DNA of 64,000 bases from Enterovibrio norvegicus DSM 15893 (GTDB taxonomy: Bacteria > Pseudomonadota > Gammaproteobacteria > Enterobacterales > Vibrionaceae). A program made the translations under genes and the position numbers. Shown in pieces: positions 61,361 to 64,000 of this stretch. The stretch is from positions 24,107-88,106 of the forward strand of contig NZ_FOWR01000024.1 of NCBI RefSeq assembly GCF_900115495.1, written 5' to 3'. The notes under the pieces are model-generated. The model was not told where the DNA came from and made no database searches. It saw nothing but the letters and a program-made list of their open reading frames with translations. Position 1 is the stretch's first letter. Every line of letters begins with the position of its first letter.

Positions 61361-62433
61361 TGTTTAAAATTCTCGATCTCTACATCGGGCGAACCATTAT
61401 CGCGACGACGACCTTGTGTCTCGCGACCTTGGTGGGGCTTTCTGCCATTATCAAATTCGTTGAGCAGCTACGTTCTGTGGGCGATGGTATTTTTACCATG
61501 ATGACCGCGGTGCAATATGTCTTGTTGAGTATGCCGCGTGATATCGAGATGTTTTTCCCTATGGCGGTGTTGCTGGGGGCGTTGATTGGTCTTGGAACAT
61601 TGGCGTCCAGTTCTGAACTTGTGGTGATGCAAGCCTCTGGCTTTTCAAAGCTAGATATTGGCCTTTCCGTTTTGAAGACGGCAATGCCACTGATGCTGAT
61701 CGTATTGGCGCTTGGTCAATGGGGTGCACCTGATGCGCAAAAAGCCGCACGTGAACTAAGAGCTTTTGCGAAGTCGGGCGGTAACGTCATGTCGGTGCGA
61801 AGTGGTGTGTGGGCGAAAGATGGCGGTGACTTTATCTACATCGCACGTACTGATCAGAAAGAATCGTTAACGGGCGTTAACATCTGGAAGTTTGATGACG
61901 AACAGAACCTAAAAGAAATGGTGTTCGCGCAAAGCGGCGATTTTCTGGATAAAGATAGTTGGCTGTTGAACAACGTGACGATCACGCATTTTAGCGGTGC
62001 CGTTAAAATCGATGAGACGAAAAAAGATGAGTTAGCTTGGCGTACCACACTGACGCCAGAGAAGCTTTCTATCGTAACGGTGAAGCCTGAAGAGTTATCA
62101 CTATCAGGTGTCTATAGCTATGTAGAGTATTTGAAAGCGTCTGAACAAGATGCTTCCCGTTATGAACTCGCCTTGTGGCGTAAAGTGCTCCAACCGCTTT
62201 CTATTGGTGTAATGATGCTGCTGGCCTTGAGTTTTGTCTTTGGTCCACTTCGTTCTGTGACCATGGGGGCGAGGGTGTTGTCTGGCGTGATCTTTGGTTT
62301 CGGTTTCTATATCTCGAATGAGGTGTTTGGACCACTGACCTTGGTTTACCAGTTACCTCCGTTCTTTGGCGCGGTTGCGCCTAGTTTGGCATTCATCGGT
62401 GTGACCTTGTACCTGTTGAATAGAAAGCTATAA
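61360..62433 (+). CDS. lptG: LPS export permease LptG
   Basis: A 357-residue partner of LptF with the same layout: MFKILDLYIGRTIIATT, three helices, a periplasmic domain (about 130-265), and three more helices with FVFGPLRSVTMGARVLSG typical of LptG. It is coupled to lptF by a one-base overlap and closed by a terminator. lptA, lptB and lptC are not in the window. Confidence 0.96.
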   Translation: MFKILDLYIGRTIIATTTLCLATLVGLSAIIKFVEQLRSVGDGIFTMMTAVQYVLLSMPRDIEMFFPMAVLLGALIGLGTLASSSELVVMQASGFSKLDIGLSVLKTAMPLMLIVLALGQWGAPDAQKAARELRAFAKSGGNVMSVRSGVWAKDGGDFIYIARTDQKESLTGVNIWKFDDEQNLKEMVFAQSGDFLDKDSWLLNNVTITHFSGAVKIDETKKDELAWRTTLTPEKLSIVTVKPEELSLSGVYSYVEYLKASEQDASRYELALWRKVLQPLSIGVMMLLALSFVFGPLRSVTMGARVLSGVIFGFGFYISNEVFGPLTLVYQLPPFFGAVAPSLAFIGVTLYLLNRKL

Positions 62434-62480
62434 GCTAGCGACGTCTCGTATCAGCGAGTTCGAGAGACATCGAATATACA

Positions 62481-62507
62481 AAGAGGGAGCACATGTGCTC
62501 CCTCTTT
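62481..62507. terminator. bidirectional terminator between lptG and the RDD gene
   Basis: AAGAGGGAGCACA and TGTGCTCCCTCTT-type arms form a long stem with almost no loop, followed by T residues. Confidence 0.88.
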
Positions 62508-62559
62508 TACGTTTGTATGATGGGGTCTTTTGATGGAACGCTACCCCATACTTGAGGCT

Positions 62560-63039
62560 CTATTTTTCAATTTTAATCACTTGGCTGTGAGAGAAGTGAT
62601 CTTGAAACGCTCGGTTGTTTCGATCAAATAGCGTAAGAAGATTGCCAATCCCCAAGCAAGACGTAGCCATTCGAATCAGAGACTGCGTAAAAGTGATGTT
62701 TCCGCCAAATTCGCTCACGACTCTCAGTTTCCATGCTTTCATGCCAACTGTCTGTCCGGCGCGCGTCCAGAAGAAGGCATAGAAAAGAGCGGCAACAGCA
62801 AACACGTAAACGGTGAAGAGTGGACTAACGAAAGGATCCCTGGCGAGGTAATCACTGACATCGACATAACCTTCAATAGAAAACCCAAACTGTACCGCAA
62901 GAGCAATGCCGCCCACGACAATACCGATAGCCAGCATCTCGACAGCTGCAAGCACTAACAAGTCATATAACCACGCGCCCATGCGCCTAAAAAAGCCCGC
63001 ACCTTTCGGTACGCTAAAAGAAACAGAAGATTGAGACAT
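62560..63039 (-). CDS. RDD family membrane protein
   Basis: A 159-residue membrane protein with the RDD layout: an N-terminal GAGFFRRMGAWLYDLLVL segment (the R and D residues of the name), three membrane helices, and WTRAGQTVGMKAWKLRVV, the second conserved motif. Function is unknown; some RDD proteins are linked to ion transport. The ATG at 63039 is preferred over a TTG four codons upstream. It is convergent with lptG. Confidence 0.9.
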   Translation of the reverse strand: MSQSSVSFSVPKGAGFFRRMGAWLYDLLVLAAVEMLAIGIVVGGIALAVQFGFSIEGYVDVSDYLARDPFVSPLFTVYVFAVAALFYAFFWTRAGQTVGMKAWKLRVVSEFGGNITFTQSLIRMATSCLGIGNLLTLFDRNNRAFQDHFSHSQVIKIEK

Positions 63040-63186
63040 GCCTTTGTCCAAAAAGTGAGTATGGGTAGAGTTTACCAGCGTTAGCCATGTTGTTGAATGT
63101 GTAAAAATGCCTCTACTCTAATTGGATGCATTTATAGCAAGGTGGTGAAAAAAGAAACGGTTGAACGAAAATAATGAATTAGGGGC

Positions 63187-63214
63187 TTGCGTCGTTGTTC
63201 GGCTTGCGTATAAT
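63187..63214 (+). promoter_or_regulatory. promoter of tRNA-Leu(CAA)
   Basis: -35 TTGCGT (63187-63192) and a perfect -10 TATAAT (63209-63214) are 16 bp apart. A GC-rich discriminator follows, typical of stringently controlled stable RNA promoters. Confidence 0.8.
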
Positions 63215-63225
63215 TGGCCGCACTT

Positions 63226-63310
63226 GCCCGAGTGGTGAAATTGGTATACACGACGGATTCAAAATCCGTTTCCGAAAGGAGTGTCGGTTCAAGTCCGACC
63301 TCGGGCACCA
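63226..63310 (+). tRNA. tRNA-Leu (CAA anticodon)
   Basis: An 85-nt class II tRNA with a long variable arm and an encoded CCA end. The acceptor GCCCGAG pairs with CTCGGGC, and the anticodon CAA at 63260-63262 in a TTCAAAA loop reads UUG leucine codons. It resembles E. coli leuX. Confidence 0.97.
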
Positions 63311-63319
63311 AATTCCGAG

Positions 63320-63350
63320 AAAGCCCTAGTCGAAAGACTAGGGCTTTTTT
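63320..63350 (+). terminator. tRNA-Leu terminator
   Basis: AAAGCCCTAGTC and GACTAGGGCTTT form a 12-bp stem with a GAAA loop, then a T-run, 10 bases after the tRNA. Confidence 0.92.
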
Positions 63351-63864
63351 CGTTATACGCTTTCAGAAAAACAAATCTCCCTTCTATATACCTGAGCTTT
63401 GATATTCATATATATCTACTTTGAACGTGTATGCATGTCGGTTTTCATAAACCTGCTCGGTGACACGTTAAGAACTTCTGCATATGTCTCTATGCTCACA
63501 AAGTGTATCTTTTCACGCTGTTCATCTTTCTTTATGTGGAAAGGGTGAATAGAGACACTTTTTCTTCTCTATATAGAAAGATGTACCACAGGGTGACGTT
63601 TAAGGTGCAATCTGTCATTACTGTAGGAATGTGTTCAAACCTTGTCCTATCTGGGATTGGCGATCTCTATATATAGAAAAGAAACACCGTTGGTTTGTGC
63701 CTTATTTCCATGCTTAATAGTGGCTGAGGGGGTTTATGGTGTGCCACATGCAGTAAATGCGGTGAGAAAAGCCGATTTTTCGCTCAATAAGTATGCTAAA
63801 AAGTGGTTTTTGTGCAAAACTCGAACGCTTGACCCTGTTTTATTAAGTTTTTTGAAATTAGCTA
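63351..63864. other. AT-rich gap upstream of the rRNA operon promoter
   Basis: No convincing gene is present. It contains repeated TATATA motifs, including palindromes TCTATATAGA (63568-63577) and TCTATATATAGA (63666-63677). A weak TTGACC (63829-63834) could be part of an upstream rRNA promoter. Such AT-rich DNA upstream of rrn genes often holds UP elements and Fis sites; none is assigned here. Confidence 0.4.
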
Positions 63865-63892
63865 TTGCCAAGCAGTTCGAAGTCTCTATAAT
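63865..63892 (+). promoter_or_regulatory. rRNA operon promoter
   Basis: -35 TTGCCA (63865-63870) and -10 TATAAT (63887-63892) are 16 bp apart. An A/T-rich UP-like stretch precedes and a GCGGCCC discriminator follows, as in growth-rate controlled rrn promoters. Confidence 0.8.
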
Positions 63893-63941
63893 GCGGCCCA
63901 TCGACACGGAACACGGCGAGTTAAGCCGGTGACCAAGTCAA

Positions 63942-64000
63942 CGTTCTTTAACAATTTGACCTATACAATCTGTGTGGGCACTCGTACTTGATAGACATAA
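63942..64000 (+). other. rRNA operon leader with boxA, just upstream of 16S rRNA
   Basis: CGTTCTTTAACA (63942-63953) matches the boxA antitermination element. The following AATTTGACCTATACAATCTG and TGTGGGCACTCG sequence is the conserved leader seen directly before 16S rRNA in Vibrio and enterobacteria. The 16S gene itself is not in the window. Confidence 0.85.

Noticed and set aside
63642..63932. 96-residue open frame before the rRNA operon
   Set aside because: It runs across the rrn promoter, shows no family resemblance and no ribosome binding site.

Overview
The window is Gammaproteobacterial chromosome of Vibrionaceae type. Its gene order and protein sequences follow E. coli closely in two blocks, and the Vibrio-like arcA-argF-pyrBI-ridA arrangement, GC near 50 percent and the GspAB, YjgN/M48 and MarR-GNAT neighbours point to a Vibrionaceae genus such as Enterovibrio or Grimontia. 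The genus is inferred from recalled synteny, not from a search.

Left edge (1-4640): an AT-richer accessory segment abuts the 3' end of a tRNA-Ile2(CAU) gene. It carries a cut-off ORF, an AlpA-like HTH protein, a small winged-helix-like protein, a two-tyrosine HUH replication initiator (phage GPA family), an origin-like stretch with two DnaA boxes and nested inverted repeats, and a two-gene cassette of an ABC-type AAA ATPase and a TOPRIM-like protein. This looks like a small integrated replicon or phage satellite with a candidate anti-phage cargo, and it is the most novel part of the window.

Block 1 (4641-39660) corresponds to the E. coli 66-69 min region: the macromolecular synthesis operon rpsU-yqeY-dnaG-rpoD, divergent tsaD, plsY, folB-folK-uppP, cca, a fused gspA-gspB, an SH3-domain protein (ygiM), pitA with its DUF47 partner, ygiF, an ion channel, a chemoreceptor, glnE, an lpxL-family acyltransferase, hldE, tolC, nudF-yqiB-cpdA-yqiA-parE-parC and plsC. 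The themes are translation and replication initiation, envelope and LPS synthesis, phosphate uptake and DNA topology.

Block 2 (39790-62433) corresponds to the E. coli 96 min region: idi, ridA, pyrI-pyrB with an attenuator leader peptide (pyrL), argF with tandem ARG boxes, arcA, rraB, a MarR-GNAT protein, yjgN with an M48 peptidase, a DUF2061 protein, a histidine kinase/REC-GGDEF-EAL pair, valS-holC-pepA, and divergent lptF-lptG. Carbamoyl-phosphate users (pyrB, argF) and arginine breakdown (arcA) sit together.

Right edge (62560-64000): an RDD-family membrane protein, tRNA-Leu(CAA) with its promoter and terminator, and then the promoter and antitermination leader of an rRNA operon. Its 16S gene should begin just beyond the window. 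Convergent gene pairs are mostly separated by strong bidirectional hairpins, and two of these gaps hold short tandem arrays of 9-bp and 7-bp units.
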